A stretch of 64,000 nt of DNA from Bog-257 sp963805985 (GCA_963805985.1 CAWDWG010000013.1:310001-374000); one strand, 5' to 3'. Shown: positions 25,261 through 34,147, counted from the stretch's first letter. The notes: generated by a model not told the origin, from the sequence alone. Translations and numbers: made by a program.

Positions 25261-26205
25261 ATGCCCACTGGCCGCCAAGGCTCCATCCATCTCTTCCGCT
25301 TTCGAGGCATCGACGTCTTCCTGCATTGGTCGTGGTTCCTCTTCGCTGTCTTCGAGATCAACATGCGGGCCGGACGATACTCCTCCATCATTTGGAATGT
25401 GGTGGAGTACCTGTCTTTGTTTCTCATCGTGCTTATGCACGAGTTCGGACACGCGCTCGCGTGCCGGTCGGTTGGAGGAAATGCCGATCGCATCGTTCTC
25501 TGGCCGCTGGGTGGCGTCGCATACGTCGATCCTCCGCAACGCCCCGGCGCCGTCTTGTGGAGTCTCGCGGCCGGGCCGCTGGTGAATGTCGTCCTGTTTC
25601 CAGTCATCCTGGTCGTCACAAAACTTGCGCAGGTCGGAATGGGGACGATTACTCCTGATCTGTTCGTCCTGCTCGGCGCAATCTTCTATATCAACGCGGC
25701 GTTGCTGATCTTCAACATGCTGCCCATCTATCCTCTCGATGGCGGGCAGATCCTGCGGGCACTCCTTTGGTATCTCATGGGACGCGCTCGCAGCTTGATG
25801 GCGGCGACCGTAGTCGGCTTCATCGGCGTAGCTGGATTAATCGTGGTAGCCGTGCGGATAGGTTCCATCTGGTTCGGCGTGCTTGCGGTCTTCATCCTGA
25901 TGAATTGCTGGAGCGGCATGAAGCACGCCGTAATGCTGCTGCGCGCTGCGAAGCTGCCGCGTCATCACGAATTCTCTTGTCCCTCGTGCAAGGCTTCGCC
26001 GCCGGCAGGAAATTTCTGGAGATGCGCCCACTGTCGCGTGCCCTTCGATACCTTTGCAACCAACGCCAACTGTCCGAACTGCGGCGCCCATTTCGACGTA
26101 ACCCGCTGCCTGGACTGCAACCGCATGTATCCCATGAGCGCCTGGACCGGACAAATCGTCGCAACTCCCACATTGTCAGATGTGCCAACGACCTTACATT
26201 CATAA
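25261..26205 (+). CDS. Site-2 protease family (M50) metalloprotease with zinc-ribbon tail
   Basis: 314 residues. Zinc site HEFGH at residues 60-64 in a transmembrane helix, and the third ligand in FNMLPIYPLDGGQILR (Asp160). Five or six transmembrane helices. Uniquely, the C-terminus (about 240-290) carries four CxxC pairs (Cys 240/243, 255/258, 271/274, 283/286), a double zinc ribbon on the cytosolic side. S2P enzymes cut transmembrane segments of anti-sigma factors or regulators. The ribbons may recruit substrate. It follows the VWFA gene by 6 bp, which suggests a linked role. No sigma/anti-sigma pair is adjacent. Confidence 0.9.
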   Translation: MPTGRQGSIHLFRFRGIDVFLHWSWFLFAVFEINMRAGRYSSIIWNVVEYLSLFLIVLMHEFGHALACRSVGGNADRIVLWPLGGVAYVDPPQRPGAVLWSLAAGPLVNVVLFPVILVVTKLAQVGMGTITPDLFVLLGAIFYINAALLIFNMLPIYPLDGGQILRALLWYLMGRARSLMAATVVGFIGVAGLIVVAVRIGSIWFGVLAVFILMNCWSGMKHAVMLLRAAKLPRHHEFSCPSCKASPPAGNFWRCAHCRVPFDTFATNANCPNCGAHFDVTRCLDCNRMYPMSAWTGQIVATPTLSDVPTTLHS

Positions 26206-26288
26206 CTGCACCACTGTGTTTGCGCGAGGCGGAATCAGTTTGAAGTAGTAATGCTGTTTCGCCATGGTCGAACATCATAATGCAACCG

Positions 26289-27005
26289 TCATTGCGGCTG
26301 CACGTACACCGGATTGTTGGGCGACGGCGGTTCGTAATCCTGCCCGTACTTGTTCTTGTGCGGAACCGACGACGCCCTCTGCACAGCCAGGCTAATCGTC
26401 CCCATCGCATGGCCGCTGTCTCTCACCTGAATCTCTCGCGACAACGCCTTCAGCGTCTCCGGCAGGGCATTCTCATTCCATATGTGAAACGTATAGTTGC
26501 CCGCAGGAACATTGGAAATCGTAAAATCTCCTGCCTTGTTGGTGGCGGCGAAGTACGAGCTTCCCAGCACCACAACCACCGCGCTCATCTCCGGATGAAT
26601 GTTGCAGAAGATGAAGGAGACGCCTTCGCGGTCGAAGTGGACCGTACGCGAACTGCCGGCTTCGTAGAGTCCCAGGTCAAAGCGCTTCCCATTGAATAGC
26701 GAGAACACATTGTGGAACCACGGATCACGATTGGGGAAATCAACGGTCGAGCCTCGCGTGACCACAAGCATGTGCGGCTCGAACATCTTGTTCTTCTGCG
26801 TTAACACCGCGTGCATGGGGGCAACCGGTGTCGACGCCGCCGCGGAACCGACCGGCATCAGCCACACCACCGTCGACGCCGCGGCCGCTGGGTTTGCCGC
26901 GCCTTCAAGAACGATCCGGCCTGTGACCGCGCCTTCCTGCGCAAAGCAAAACCCTGCTGTCCACAGGCCCCATGCCATAACCAGCAACCAGCGCCAAGTT
27001 GTCAC
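26289..27005 (-). CDS. Periplasmic cupredoxin-like (blue copper) protein
   Basis: 238 residues with a signal peptide (MTTWRWLLVMAWGLWTAGFC, ending FAQ). Two parts follow. The cupredoxin-like part runs from HMLVVTRGSTVDFPNRDPWF through HNVFSLFNGKRFDLGLYEAG to IFCNIHPEMSAVVVV. His in WFHNVFS, Cys, His and Met in CNIHPEM reproduce the type 1 copper ligand set. A C-terminal CarboxypepD_reg-like strand region (AATNKAGDFTISNVPAGNYT) follows. It is the last gene of the four-gene minus-strand operon, 17 bp after the porin gene. It probably binds copper or transfers electrons in the periplasm. Confidence 0.85.
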   Translation of the reverse strand: MTTWRWLLVMAWGLWTAGFCFAQEGAVTGRIVLEGAANPAAAASTVVWLMPVGSAAASTPVAPMHAVLTQKNKMFEPHMLVVTRGSTVDFPNRDPWFHNVFSLFNGKRFDLGLYEAGSSRTVHFDREGVSFIFCNIHPEMSAVVVVLGSSYFAATNKAGDFTISNVPAGNYTFHIWNENALPETLKALSREIQVRDSGHAMGTISLAVQRASSVPHKNKYGQDYEPPSPNNPVYVQPQ

Positions 27006-27022
27006 GCCGCTCGTCCGGCTTC

Positions 27023-28609
27023 TCAGAACAATACCCCCACCGACATATTCACCTGTCCAGCCTGATAGCTGTTGTCGTAGATCGTAAATGTGCGCAGCCG
27101 GCGATACTCCATCGACAGCAGCAGGTCAGAACGCGGGCGATAGATCACATTCCCGAACGCCCCACGGTTTGCGGTCAGGTACGGCGTGTTGTAACTGCTG
27201 ACCTGATATCCAAAATAGGCAACATCGGCGGCAAATGGACTGTCCTGGCCGAAAGCCCCGTTGAACTCGAGCTTCGGTGTCGCGCGAAACTTCAGCTGTG
27301 CCCAACCTCCGACAACATTCAGCGGAACAACTTCGGTATTCGGATCGGCGAGCGGCCCATCGAACACAACGCTGCGCCCCAGCGCAGCCCCCAATCCGCC
27401 GATCGCCGCGCCGCGATAAAACGAAACGCTCAGGGCAAACCGGCTGCCCAGCGGAACGTTGAGGTCCATCATGCCCGCCCATCCGTTCACGATGCGATCG
27501 AAGTCCCAATTTTGACGGCTGTAATAGCCCGCAGCTCCAACCGTGAAGGTCTGCCCGAACAACGGATGCGAATACGCCACTCGCGCTGCATAGGCCGGCT
27601 GCCGGGTTTGCTCGGCAGAGCTCGCAACGCGATACCAGCTGTAGTTCTGGGCATCCGGAAATTCGCCGGTCAAGTTGTCGAGGAACCCGCCCTGCAGCAG
27701 GATCCTCGACTCGCCCGGCAACGCAAAGCGGTGCTCCACTCGCACCTGCGGCGTCCAGGCCCAGAGATTTCCCGCATACGAAAGCGGTGGAACGATCAGC
27801 GAAGCAAACGAGGTCGGACTGAGCGGCGAAATAAACAACTGGTCCTGCCCCGCGACTACCGACGTGTCCTTCCAATCCAGCCGGATCGCAGCAGTGCGCA
27901 GTCGCACCAATCCTGAGTCCACGCCATTCGTGGTCGCAGGAAAACCTCCGCCGAAATCGAAGTTCACATCCGCACTGGTGCGAGCGCCCCAGAGCTCGGG
28001 ACCAAACGCCTCCAGGCCAATGATCGATTGCCGCAACGTTCCGCCGACGGCACCCGAAGGAACTCCGGCAGTGCCGGGCGTTGCCCACGTCGGCACGTCG
28101 AGATTGTCCACTTGTCCGCTGTTGCCAAACAGATTGAACAGAACGATTCCCGACAGGCGCACTCGATACTTGGCAGCGCTCTCGACCTTGGTCTGATACT
28201 GGTCGTCGATCTTGCCCGAAAGCAGCTGTTGCTGCTCTTCGACGCTGTCCAGGCGCTGATCCAGCTGCGCCGTCGTCGCCGTACCGTAGGCCGGCGATTG
28301 CTCATCGACGGTCACGCTCTGGGAAGTATTGGTACTGTGACTCTTCTCCAACTCTTCCCGCAGGCGTGTGATCTCGGCCCGGCTGGCAACGGTTTGCTGC
28401 TGAAGCTGGGACACCATGTCCTTCAGCTCGTGCACCTCGTCCTTCAAGTCCTGAAGCGCAGTCGAATCGCCATTCTGCACCGGTGTCTGCATCTGTGCTG
28501 AGGATGGCCGCGCAAGAAGGAATCCGAGGCAAAGCAGGCACAGCGCGCTGGCTCGGGCTGAACGCCCATGGCTGTGGCGTAAGAGCTGGGGATGACAGAA
28601 ATCTTTCAT
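27023..28609 (-). CDS. Outer-membrane beta-barrel protein with coiled-coil N-terminus
   Basis: 528 residues from the chosen start MKDFCHPQLLRHSHGRSARA, placed after AGAGGTG; the frame upstream to 28630 lacks support. A signal peptide ends PSSAQ. A predicted periplasmic coiled coil (ALQDLKDEVHELKDMVSQLQ and on, about 45-90) is followed by a long amphipathic-strand region with many Tyr/Trp/Phe and Gly, ending VNMSVGVLF with the terminal Phe used by barrel assembly. The layout resembles DcaP/OprP-like porins. It lies between the sensor kinase and the cupredoxin gene, so it may import the sensed compound or metal. Confidence 0.85.
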   Translation of the reverse strand: MKDFCHPQLLRHSHGRSARASALCLLCLGFLLARPSSAQMQTPVQNGDSTALQDLKDEVHELKDMVSQLQQQTVASRAEITRLREELEKSHSTNTSQSVTVDEQSPAYGTATTAQLDQRLDSVEEQQQLLSGKIDDQYQTKVESAAKYRVRLSGIVLFNLFGNSGQVDNLDVPTWATPGTAGVPSGAVGGTLRQSIIGLEAFGPELWGARTSADVNFDFGGGFPATTNGVDSGLVRLRTAAIRLDWKDTSVVAGQDQLFISPLSPTSFASLIVPPLSYAGNLWAWTPQVRVEHRFALPGESRILLQGGFLDNLTGEFPDAQNYSWYRVASSAEQTRQPAYAARVAYSHPLFGQTFTVGAAGYYSRQNWDFDRIVNGWAGMMDLNVPLGSRFALSVSFYRGAAIGGLGAALGRSVVFDGPLADPNTEVVPLNVVGGWAQLKFRATPKLEFNGAFGQDSPFAADVAYFGYQVSSYNTPYLTANRGAFGNVIYRPRSDLLLSMEYRRLRTFTIYDNSYQAGQVNMSVGVLF

Positions 28610-28667
28610 GTCGCACCTCTCTGCAACCAAGTTACCGGAGCCCTTGGAAGTGGCGAGCGAACAACAT

Positions 28668-30443
28668 TCAAGCAGGAAACGGTTGCGAAGCGTCGGCTAG
28701 CCGGCCATTGGCGCCAGCCGTCTTCGGGTTGCTATTGCGCGGCAATATGATTTCCATGACTGTGCGGCCAGGCACCGAGCTTTCCAGATGCAGGCTGCCG
28801 TGGTGGTCCTGCACGATCTTCTGCGCAATGGTCAGCCCCAATCCCGTGCCATTCTCTTTGCCATAACTCACAAATGGCTGGAACAGCTTATCGCGGATGG
28901 AAGCCTCTACTCCCGGACCATCGTCGGTGATCTGAATTCTCAAATCGCCGTTCTGTTCCGCTACCGCTACTCCCACGTGACCGCCGCACACTTGCGCTGC
29001 CTGACAGCTATTGAGCAGGAGATTGTAAAAAACCCGCTCCATCTTTCGCGGATCGAAAAGAGCATTGTGTACGCCCGACGACTCGATGGCCAGCGCAATC
29101 CGCTGGAACTGACGATGCGCCCGCACCAGTTCCATGGCGCGGCTGATGGTTCTCTCCACCGGTGTTTCCATCGCGTTCATCGATTCCGCGGGACGAGACA
29201 GCTCCAGCAGCGAGTCGATCAGATCGGTCAACCGGTTCACCGCAACCCGAATCTCCAGATACAGCTCCTCGCGCTGCGCTGAACTCAGGTCAGCCTCCGC
29301 CAGGAATTCCGCATTGGCCAGCACCGCGGTCAGCGGATGCCTCAGGTCATGCGAGATGGAACTCGCCATTCGGCCGATCGTCGCTAGTCGCTCCGCGGCC
29401 AGTAATTGTTGTTGTACCTGTCGCAGGCTCTCGCGCATTCGAGTGAACGCGTCCGTCAGCTCAGCGACTTCGCTGGCAGCGGGAGCGTGCAGCGGATAAC
29501 CAAAGTCGCCTCCGCCCAACGCTCGCACGCCATCCACCAGCGTTTCCAACGGCCGCGTGAACGTGCCGGCGATTAAATACACCAGCAGGCTGCCGCCCAG
29601 AACTGCTCCCAACCCCACCGCCAGCAAGAGATGCCGCAGGTGATTCAGGAACGCGGTCGCCTGATCGTAAGACTTCATCACGATGATGGTTACCTGCGGC
29701 GTGTCATCGGGATTCAACACTAGCGCCGAAGCTACATAGCTCTCCTTGCCCAGCTTCCAGTTCACGCGGGTGGAAAGACCAGCCAACTGGATCGGCAATT
29801 CTTGAGCCTGCTCAGGATTAAGCGTGCTGACCACCACCGTCTGGTCGCTCACGATCGCCACCTGGCTGGCAGCAACCTGACTGAGTTGGCGCGCCACCGC
29901 TGCATTCATTTCATAGCCCACGGCCACAACGCCAAGCAGCGCATTGTCCGATCGCGGACCGAAATAGATCGGAGCCAGCACAACTTCATACAAATGTCCG
30001 CCGGCAAACCACCATTGCAGCGACTCATCCAGCGAACCGCGGCTATTCAGCAGTTGCTGCGCCTGCTCACGTGAGATACCGGGAGACCTGGTATGGAAGC
30101 CGACGAACTGGTTGTTGGCATCCAGCAGCGCAAAGAGATCGCCGCCGGAAAGATGAAACATCTCACGCGAGCCGTCCTGAATGGTCGGCGCGTGATGCGA
30201 CGTCATGAGCGCCTTCAGGCTGGGAAGGTCGGCCATGAGCTCGGCCAGCCGCGACAAATCGGCTTCGCGCTCTCGCTGCAGATTTCGGAAAGTTTGGACG
30301 GAGTCGGCCAGATCGCTGGTCAGGCCGCCGCGCACATGGTCCGCGACCGTGTGCTGAACAATCAGCAGCGAGACGGCAGTGAGCCCGGCGGAGGTCAGCA
30401 GCATGGCGATGAGGAACTTCGTGCGCAGCCGCAATCTACCCAT
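28668..30443 (-). CDS. Membrane sensor histidine kinase with large periplasmic sensor
   Basis: 591 residues. TM1 is FLIAMLLTSAGLTAVSLLIV. A periplasmic domain of about 240 residues has a double-Cache look (DVSLFALLDAN-type strands: GGDLFALLDANNQFVGFHTR and VAIVSDQTVVVSTLN). TM2 is LLLAVGLGAVLGGSLLVYLI, then HAMP (TFTRPLETLVDGVRAL). HisKA has ASSISHDLRHPLTAVLANAE with His at about 370. The ATPase domain has ERVFYNLLLNSCQAA and DDGPGVEASI...GTGLGLTIAQKIVQDHHG. Its gene follows the OmpR-type regulator gene by 21 bp, and porin and cupredoxin genes come after it. Confidence 0.94.
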   Translation of the reverse strand: MGRLRLRTKFLIAMLLTSAGLTAVSLLIVQHTVADHVRGGLTSDLADSVQTFRNLQREREADLSRLAELMADLPSLKALMTSHHAPTIQDGSREMFHLSGGDLFALLDANNQFVGFHTRSPGISREQAQQLLNSRGSLDESLQWWFAGGHLYEVVLAPIYFGPRSDNALLGVVAVGYEMNAAVARQLSQVAASQVAIVSDQTVVVSTLNPEQAQELPIQLAGLSTRVNWKLGKESYVASALVLNPDDTPQVTIIVMKSYDQATAFLNHLRHLLLAVGLGAVLGGSLLVYLIAGTFTRPLETLVDGVRALGGGDFGYPLHAPAASEVAELTDAFTRMRESLRQVQQQLLAAERLATIGRMASSISHDLRHPLTAVLANAEFLAEADLSSAQREELYLEIRVAVNRLTDLIDSLLELSRPAESMNAMETPVERTISRAMELVRAHRQFQRIALAIESSGVHNALFDPRKMERVFYNLLLNSCQAAQVCGGHVGVAVAEQNGDLRIQITDDGPGVEASIRDKLFQPFVSYGKENGTGLGLTIAQKIVQDHHGSLHLESSVPGRTVMEIILPRNSNPKTAGANGRLADASQPFPA

Positions 30444-30464
30444 CGCCCGTTTCCTTCTCCCCGC

Positions 30465-31145
30465 TCACCGTACGAATTTGTAGCCTGTGCCATGAACGGT
30501 GCGGAAGTGCACCGGATCGGTTGGATCCTTCTCCAGCTTCTGCCGCAGCCGCAGTATATGCGTGTCGACAGTTCGCGTGGTGGGATAGTTGTTGTATCCC
30601 CATACTTCGTTCAGCAACTCGGTTCGGGAAATAACCCGCTCCTGATTGTTCAGGAAGAAGCGCAGCATCTTGAATTCCTGCGGGGTGAGTGCGATCAACT
30701 GCCCCGAGCGATGCAGTTCCATCTTCGAAAAATTCACTTCGACGTCATCGAAGCTGAACAGCTCGATCTTGTCGGAAGCTTGATTCAGACGGCGCACGGC
30801 CGCGCGCACTCGAGCCAGCAATTCGCGCGGGCTGAACGGCTTGGTGACGTAATCGTCGGCTCCCAGTTCCAGCAGCAAAACCTTGTCCAGAACGTCGCTG
30901 GCCGCACTTAGCACCAGGATTGGAACATTGGACGCTTCCTGCTTGATCTCACGGCAGATGTCCTGACCCGACTTCCCCGGCAGCCGCAAGTCCAGAATGA
31001 CCAGTCGAGGAGTGTTGGCGCGAAAGGTCTCCATCGCCATGGCTCCATCGGATGCTATCGCGACGTCGAACCCTGCCGACTCGAAAGTCCGCCGCAACGC
31101 TCGTTGTACCGCTGCGTCATCTTCGATGACGAGTATCTTTTCCAT
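30465..31145 (-). CDS. OmpR/PhoB-family response regulator
   Basis: 226 residues. Receiver: EKILVIEDDAAVQRALRRTF, phospho-acceptor in RLVILDLRLPGKSGQD, Lys in DDYVTKPFSPREL. Winged-helix output domain (about 130-226): LIALTPQEFKMLRFFLNNQE, NYPTTRTVDTHILRLRQKLE and FRTVHGTGYKFVR, the complete OmpR end. It is the first gene of the operon regulator - kinase - porin - cupredoxin. A 7-base direct repeat spaced 11 bp lies 67-84 bp upstream, the spacing used by PhoB-type regulators. Confidence 0.95.
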   Translation of the reverse strand: MEKILVIEDDAAVQRALRRTFESAGFDVAIASDGAMAMETFRANTPRLVILDLRLPGKSGQDICREIKQEASNVPILVLSAASDVLDKVLLLELGADDYVTKPFSPRELLARVRAAVRRLNQASDKIELFSFDDVEVNFSKMELHRSGQLIALTPQEFKMLRFFLNNQERVISRTELLNEVWGYNNYPTTRTVDTHILRLRQKLEKDPTDPVHFRTVHGTGYKFVR

Positions 31146-31195
31146 GTTCGCCTTCGTTTACCGCCCGAAGTTACAGCTAATAACAGATCAAAATG

Positions 31196-31229
31196 CCAGT
31201 CAACGGCCTGTTGACAAATCTGTGACAAA
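31196..31229. promoter_or_regulatory. Candidate OmpR-type operator (TGACAAA direct repeat)
   Basis: TGACAAA at 31212-31218 and 31223-31229 form a direct repeat with an 11-bp period, typical for PhoB/OmpR dimers. Overlapping it is an inverted repeat GTCAAC-GGCCT-GTTGAC (about 31199-31215). It lies upstream of the response-regulator gene, so autoregulation of the operon is plausible. Confidence 0.55.
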
Positions 31230-31900
31230 TACACGAAAGAAGTTATCTGCATGACCGAAACATTCTCATCAAGAACCGGAGCAGGCTCATCAAGAGTTGT
31301 CGCGGGCCTCTGTCACCCCGACTGAGCGATCCTTCACTACGACTTGTCATCCGACCGAGGACTTCAGTCCTCTTCATCCCAGCGAGCGATCTCACGACTT
31401 GTCATCCCGACCGAGGACTTCAGTCCGACCGAGGGATCTGCGGTTCCAGCCGCGGAGCGGCAACAGGTTTCTCACGCAGACACTTCCCGGCCAGCGTCCG
31501 CGCCTTGTTATCCGGCCTGACTCGGTTGTGCGTGGTGCGATCCGCAGTGGCTCGACAGCGGCAGTTGGACGCTCTCTGAACCCGTAGAGCCTGCTCGGGT
31601 TCGTAAGAATGACTTAGGCGATGGCAATGAGGAGACTGTGTCGCGGCAACCCGGCTCGAACCGCAGGTCCGTCGGTCGGACTGAAGTCCTCGGTCGGGAT
31701 GACAGACGTCGAAGGAAACGCCGCCTCACTCCCCGCGACATTCGTTATCCGCAATTGTCAACAAGTTTTGACAACATCGTCACTTCATTTGGACAACTGT
31801 CTTTAGTCGATTGGATAGATTTTCCTAAGCTTGTGGCAGCGGCCAGTCGGGGGACGAAGGGTTGCCGGAAGCAATCTACGATTCCGAAAGAGGAGAAACC
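31230..31900. repeat. Intergenic region with an inverted pair of about 55-bp repeats
   Basis: No gene is present. 31400-31455 (GTCATCCCGACCGAGGACTT, CAGTCCGACCGAGGGATCTG, CGGTTCCAGCCG) recurs inverted at 31651-31705, and a shorter copy is at about 31346-31375. Related motifs lie near 6095-6150. CTCACGCAGACACTTC is at about 31471. At 31755-31774 an inverted repeat TTGTCAA-CAAGTT-TTGACAA lies 127 bp upstream of the next gene; it is similar in sequence to the TGACAAA boxes upstream of the response regulator. Confidence 0.55.
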
Positions 31901-32986
31901 ATGTTGAGCACAAAGAAATCACCGGCTGCTTCCAGTCCAGCTTGGATGGCAGTTCTATCGCTGTTGGCTGTTGCGGCGCTAACCCTTCCAGCTACAGCGC
32001 AAAAGGTCAACATCACCTACCTCACCTCCGACATCAATGCGGTTGGTTCCTTCCAGGATGCGAACCTCGTGAATCCCTGGGGCATGTCTGCCAGCCCGGC
32101 TGGTCCGTGGTGGTTCTCGGACAACACCACCGGCTTGTCTTCGACGTACATCGCTTCGGGACAACCGCAGTCGCTCGTGATCACGATTCCGCCCGCCTCG
32201 GGTACGGGCACGGGCTCGCCGAGCGGCACAGTGTACAACGCCAGCAGCACCGACTTTAAGGTCGACAACCAGCCCACACCGTTCTTGTTCTGCACCGAGG
32301 ACGGAACGGTCTCGGGATGGTATTCCCCCTTAACGCGGGCCATCATAGCCATCAACAACAGCAGCACCGGAGCTGTGTACAAAGGGATGGCATTGGCTCA
32401 GGCAGCAGGCGCTAACTACATTTACGTAGCCAACTTCAACGCCGGCACGATTGAAGTCTACGATAAGACCTTCAAGTCCCACTCCTTCAGCTCCAGCCAG
32501 TTCACCGATTCGAACATTCCCAGCGGGTTTGCTCCGTTCAACGTTCAGCTGGTCGGAAGCAACCTGGTCGTTGCCTATGCCAAACAGGACTCCGCCAAGC
32601 ATGACGACGTGCCCGGCCCCGGCAATGGCTATGTCGACATCTACGACACGCAAGGCAACCTTCAAGTTCGCATGGCGCACACGCTCTATCTGAATGCTCC
32701 GTGGGGATTAGTGCAGGCGCCCTCCAGCTTCAGCGGCTTCGGCAACGATCTGCTGGTCGGCAATTTCGGTAGTGGAGCGATCTCGGCGTACAACATCAGC
32801 ACCGGCGCGTGGATCGGAAACATGCTGAATGTCAACGATCTGCCTGTGCAGATCGATGGCCTGTGGGGCTTGACCTTCGGCAACGGCGGCCCCGACGGAC
32901 CGACCGGCACTCTGTTCTTCACCGCCGGACCTTACGGTGAGGTCCACGGCATCTTCGGCTCGATCACGCCTCACCCTGGAATGTAG
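31901..32986 (+). CDS. TIGR03118 family secreted beta-propeller protein
   Basis: 361 residues from the start MLSTKKSPAASSPAWMAVLS, preceded by AGAGGAG; the frame upstream to 31862 is unsupported. A signal peptide ends TLPATAQK. The body opens INAVGSFQDANLVNPWGMSA and has repeated propeller-like strands: SGTGTGSPSGTVYN, YIYVANFNAGTIEVYDKTFK, GNDLLVGNFGSGAISAYN and GLWGLTFGNGGPDGPTGTLF. This is the typical TIGR03118 order. The family is exported and uncharacterised. A bidirectional terminator follows. Confidence 0.88.
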   Translation: MLSTKKSPAASSPAWMAVLSLLAVAALTLPATAQKVNITYLTSDINAVGSFQDANLVNPWGMSASPAGPWWFSDNTTGLSSTYIASGQPQSLVITIPPASGTGTGSPSGTVYNASSTDFKVDNQPTPFLFCTEDGTVSGWYSPLTRAIIAINNSSTGAVYKGMALAQAAGANYIYVANFNAGTIEVYDKTFKSHSFSSSQFTDSNIPSGFAPFNVQLVGSNLVVAYAKQDSAKHDDVPGPGNGYVDIYDTQGNLQVRMAHTLYLNAPWGLVQAPSSFSGFGNDLLVGNFGSGAISAYNISTGAWIGNMLNVNDLPVQIDGLWGLTFGNGGPDGPTGTLFFTAGPYGEVHGIFGSITPHPGM

Positions 32987-33011
32987 AATCCTCCGGTACC
33001 AAGGCGAGGCA

Positions 33012-33040
33012 GAGGAGGGCTCGAGCCCTCCTCTTTCTTA
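33012..33040. terminator. Bidirectional rho-independent terminator
   Basis: A perfect 22-bp palindrome (33012-33033, arms GAGGAGGGCTC / GAGCCCTCCTC) is followed by TTTCTTATTT. It lies between the plus-strand TIGR03118 gene and the convergent peroxiredoxin gene. Confidence 0.8.
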
Positions 33041-33063
33041 TTTGTGTGGGATTGACCAGCGAA

Positions 33064-33549
33064 TTAAAGCTTGCGCAGAACTTCGAAGATCTCGTCGTTG
33101 CTCGGCACCTGGCCGATCGGATAGACCTTCGCGAATGCCAACTTGCCCTGTTTATCCACCACGAAGATTGCGCGCTCGCTGATGCCGGGAATGGGATCGC
33201 CTTCTCTTAGTATGCCGAACTTCTTGGCCACATCTCCATGCGGATAAAAGTCGCTCGCTAGAGGAAAGCTGAGAATACCTATCTCTTTCTTCTGCCATGC
33301 GGTGTGACTGGCAATCGAATCGACGCTAACGCCCACAACCTGGGCATCGTAGCCGCCGAAGCGCTCCACATCGCTGTTAAGGCCGGGTAATTGGGAAGCA
33401 CACACCGGCGTCCAGTCCGCCGGATAGAACGCCAGCACAACATTTTTCTTGCCACGATAATCGCTCAGCTTGAACTGGCTCTTGATGCTGCCCACAACCG
33501 CCGGGAGCTCAAACTCCGGCACTTCATCTCCCACTTTCAGAGACGCCAT
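33064..33549 (-). CDS. Peroxiredoxin (AhpC/TSA family, AhpE-like)
   Basis: 161 residues from the start MASLKVGDEVPEFELPAVVG, preceded by GGAGGAAGAC; the frame upstream to 33573 is extra. Peroxidatic Cys is in AFYPADWTPVCASQLPGLNS (T-x-x-C). The catalytic Arg is in ISERAIFVVDKQGKLAFAK. No second Cys is visible, so it is a 1-Cys type that needs an external reductant. It reduces peroxides in the cytosol. It is convergent with the TIGR03118 gene. Confidence 0.93.
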   Translation of the reverse strand: MASLKVGDEVPEFELPAVVGSIKSQFKLSDYRGKKNVVLAFYPADWTPVCASQLPGLNSDVERFGGYDAQVVGVSVDSIASHTAWQKKEIGILSFPLASDFYPHGDVAKKFGILREGDPIPGISERAIFVVDKQGKLAFAKVYPIGQVPSNDEIFEVLRKL

Positions 33550-33673
33550 GTCTTCCTCCAGTCTTTGGCGCAAACAGCGATTCTAGAGGCGGCGCTCAAA
33601 GTGGGCAAGTCAATCGCACGCCGCATGTTGCAATTGGATGAATACCACGAGTCTTCAGCGGAAGTAGCAGGAT

Positions 33674-33720
33674 TGGTAGCGCTACCGGGAATCGAACCCG
33701 GGTTTGAAGATTGAGAATCT
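33674..33720 (-). other. tRNA 3'-end fragment (possible attachment-site relic)
   Basis: On the minus strand the last 47 bases read like the 3' part of a tRNA: an anticodon-loop-like TTCTCAA, a T-arm CCGGG-TTCGATT-CCCGG, seven acceptor bases TAGCGCT, discriminator A and encoded CCA. The 5' half (acceptor AGCGCTA and D-arm) is not found in the following bases, so it is not a functional tRNA. Fragments like this are left where integrases recombine with tRNA 3' ends. It marks the left side of a decayed region full of mobile-element scraps. Confidence 0.5.
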
Positions 33721-34147
33721 GAAAACCTGAGAACATCTCAAAGAACTGCCATTCTGCAAGTAGTTATAAACAAATCAATTCGCTTTCGCTTAGAGACGCG
33801 CAGGGTCGACTTTGGGCACAGTCAAATGCTGATGAGTAACGGGGATTAACGATGGTTCTGGCCACAAAATGGCCACAATCCTATGATTTAGACTGACGCG
33901 GTTTGCCGGATCGACCTAAGCTCTGACGACGCGAGTCTTCGTGACAGCCTTGCCTCTGATCGACAGGGCCGATTCCCGCATCAGCTTTCGGAAATCAGCC
34001 TAGACGCTCCAATCCGGCGTTAAGACCAGTCCAAACCGGTAACCTGGCGATGAGATAGGCGACCAAGCCGATTCTTCGCGGGCGCCCGTTGAGTGCGCCG
34101 TCTTGCTTCTTTCTAAGCCCAGGCGTGTGAGTTGGCTGATGCATTGG
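33721..34147. other. Gene-poor stretch between tRNA fragment and IS21 end
   Basis: No supported gene. One short direct repeat, TGGCCACAAAATGGCCACAA (about 33861-33880), is made of two TGGCCACAA words. The rest shows only shadow frames. Confidence 0.4.

Noticed and set aside
26999..27916. 305-codon plus-strand frame over the porin gene
   Set aside because: Antisense to the barrel protein, which has a signal peptide, coiled coil and terminal Phe; the shadow frame has none.
33674..33720. Functional tRNA on the minus strand
   Set aside because: Only the T-arm, acceptor 3' strand and CCA are present; the 5' acceptor strand and D-arm are absent and the anticodon stem does not pair well.
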